A DNA stretch of 64,000 nucleotides, taken from NCBI GenBank assembly GCA_947499955.1, contig CANMQI010000012.1, positions 62,001-126,000 on the forward strand, written 5' to 3'. Made by a program: the position numbers and the translations under genes. The stretch is from an uncultured Granulosicoccus sp. (GTDB lineage: Bacteria > Pseudomonadota > Gammaproteobacteria > Granulosicoccales > Granulosicoccaceae). Shown in pieces: positions 63,736-64,000 of this stretch; positions within the stretch are counted from its first letter, which is position 1; the number at the start of each line of letters is the position of its first letter. The notes beneath the pieces are model-generated. The model made no database searches, was not told the origin of the DNA, and was given only the letters and a program-made list of their open reading frames with translations.

Positions 63736-64000
63736 ATGGATATAGTCGATACATTCTTCAACACCGAGGTACTCCTGCGTACCTGGCCCATGCTCATGAA
63801 GGGGCTGTGGATTACTCTGCAGCTGGGTGTGCTCAGCATCATTGCAGGTCTGGCACTGGGGCTGGGTCTCGCCCTGTTGCGACTCTATGCCGCGAAGCCC
63901 GTGCAGTGGCTGACGCGAGTCTACATCGATATCTTTCGCTCGATTCCCTTGCTGGTACTGCTGATTGTCGTGTACTACGCCTTGCCGTTTCTGGGTTTGC
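63736..64000 (+). CDS. ABC transporter permease, His/Glu/Gln/Arg/opine type (3' partial)
   Basis: The window ends inside this gene; 88 codons are present. The start ATG 63736 opens with MDIVDTFFNTEVLLRTWPML. Membrane helices GLWITLQLGVLSIIAGLALGL and the RVYIDIFRSIPLLVLL block are HisM/GlnP-type. It forms the membrane part of the importer with the binding protein just upstream. Confidence 0.92.
   Translation, partial: MDIVDTFFNTEVLLRTWPMLMKGLWITLQLGVLSIIAGLALGLGLALLRLYAAKPVQWLTRVYIDIFRSIPLLVLLIVVYYALPFLGL

Overview
The window reads as a GC-rich chromosomal segment of a marine-type gammaproteobacterium. Supporting signs are an 814-residue FadE-type acyl-CoA dehydrogenase, a FadL/lipase pair, RimK with its zinc-protease partner, EmrAB-type efflux, dnaE2 under an E. 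coli-style LexA box, and DUF2157/GDYXXLXY genes. A Granulosicoccus-like or related Chromatiales organism is a guess from gene content; no rRNA or marker gene here settles it. I saw no tRNA, rRNA, CRISPR array, IS element or prophage. Coding density is high and most genes sit in tight operons.

Layout. 1-2.3 kb: an Atm1-type ABC exporter (5' cut by the window) convergent with folE. 2.5-9.4 kb: a fatty-acid block with fadE, a periplasmic chalcone-isomerase-like protein, a VolA/Pla-1-type surface lipase and fadL (the last two an operon). 9.8-23.2 kb: one operon of seven genes in which nearly every junction overlaps or abuts. It encodes a VWA/glutaminase-fold membrane protein, a caspase-fold protein lacking its cysteine, a TPR-gluzincin metallopeptidase, MoxR, DUF58, a BatA-type VWA protein and a 1273-residue coiled-coil protein with 15 Gln-Gln-Gly repeats. 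This is the most unusual system in the window. 23.4-30.2 kb: a small unknown protein, an NhaP-type antiporter with a very acidic linker, an orphan EboE-like TIM barrel, and two overlapping GT4 glycosyltransferases. 30.2-34.6 kb: a P-loop kinase, then zinc protease / RimK / aspartoacylase / aldo-keto reductase. 34.6-37.3 kb: GDYXXLXY and DUF2157 proteins and a decayed alanyl-tRNA editing gene. 37.6-43.1 kb: a class III cyclase-TolB-TPR protein and dnaE2 with a LexA box but no imuAB beside it. 43.4-50 kb: HAD hydrolase, NIPSNAP, 2-hydroxyacid dehydrogenase, a sigma-54 activator divergent from cyanase, an RraA-like protein and a DUF599 protein. 50.2-54.5 kb: MAPEG, an orphan ClpX-type zinc finger, and a phosphonate/selenate-type ABC importer whose two permease halves are fused. 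54.6-58.3 kb: marR-emrA-emrB with a clear operator. 58.3-64 kb: rhodanese, SDR, a BisC/TorA-type molybdoenzyme, a GntR/FCD regulator, and a polar amino-acid-type ABC importer that runs off the 3' end.

Regulatory logic is legible at four loci: the LexA box at dnaE2, three related palindromes at the sigma-54 activator/cyanase gap, a 17-bp palindrome overlapping the marR promoter, and an 18-bp palindrome between gntR and the importer. Three short-unit tandem arrays (9, 11 and 12 bp) lie in or beside genes.
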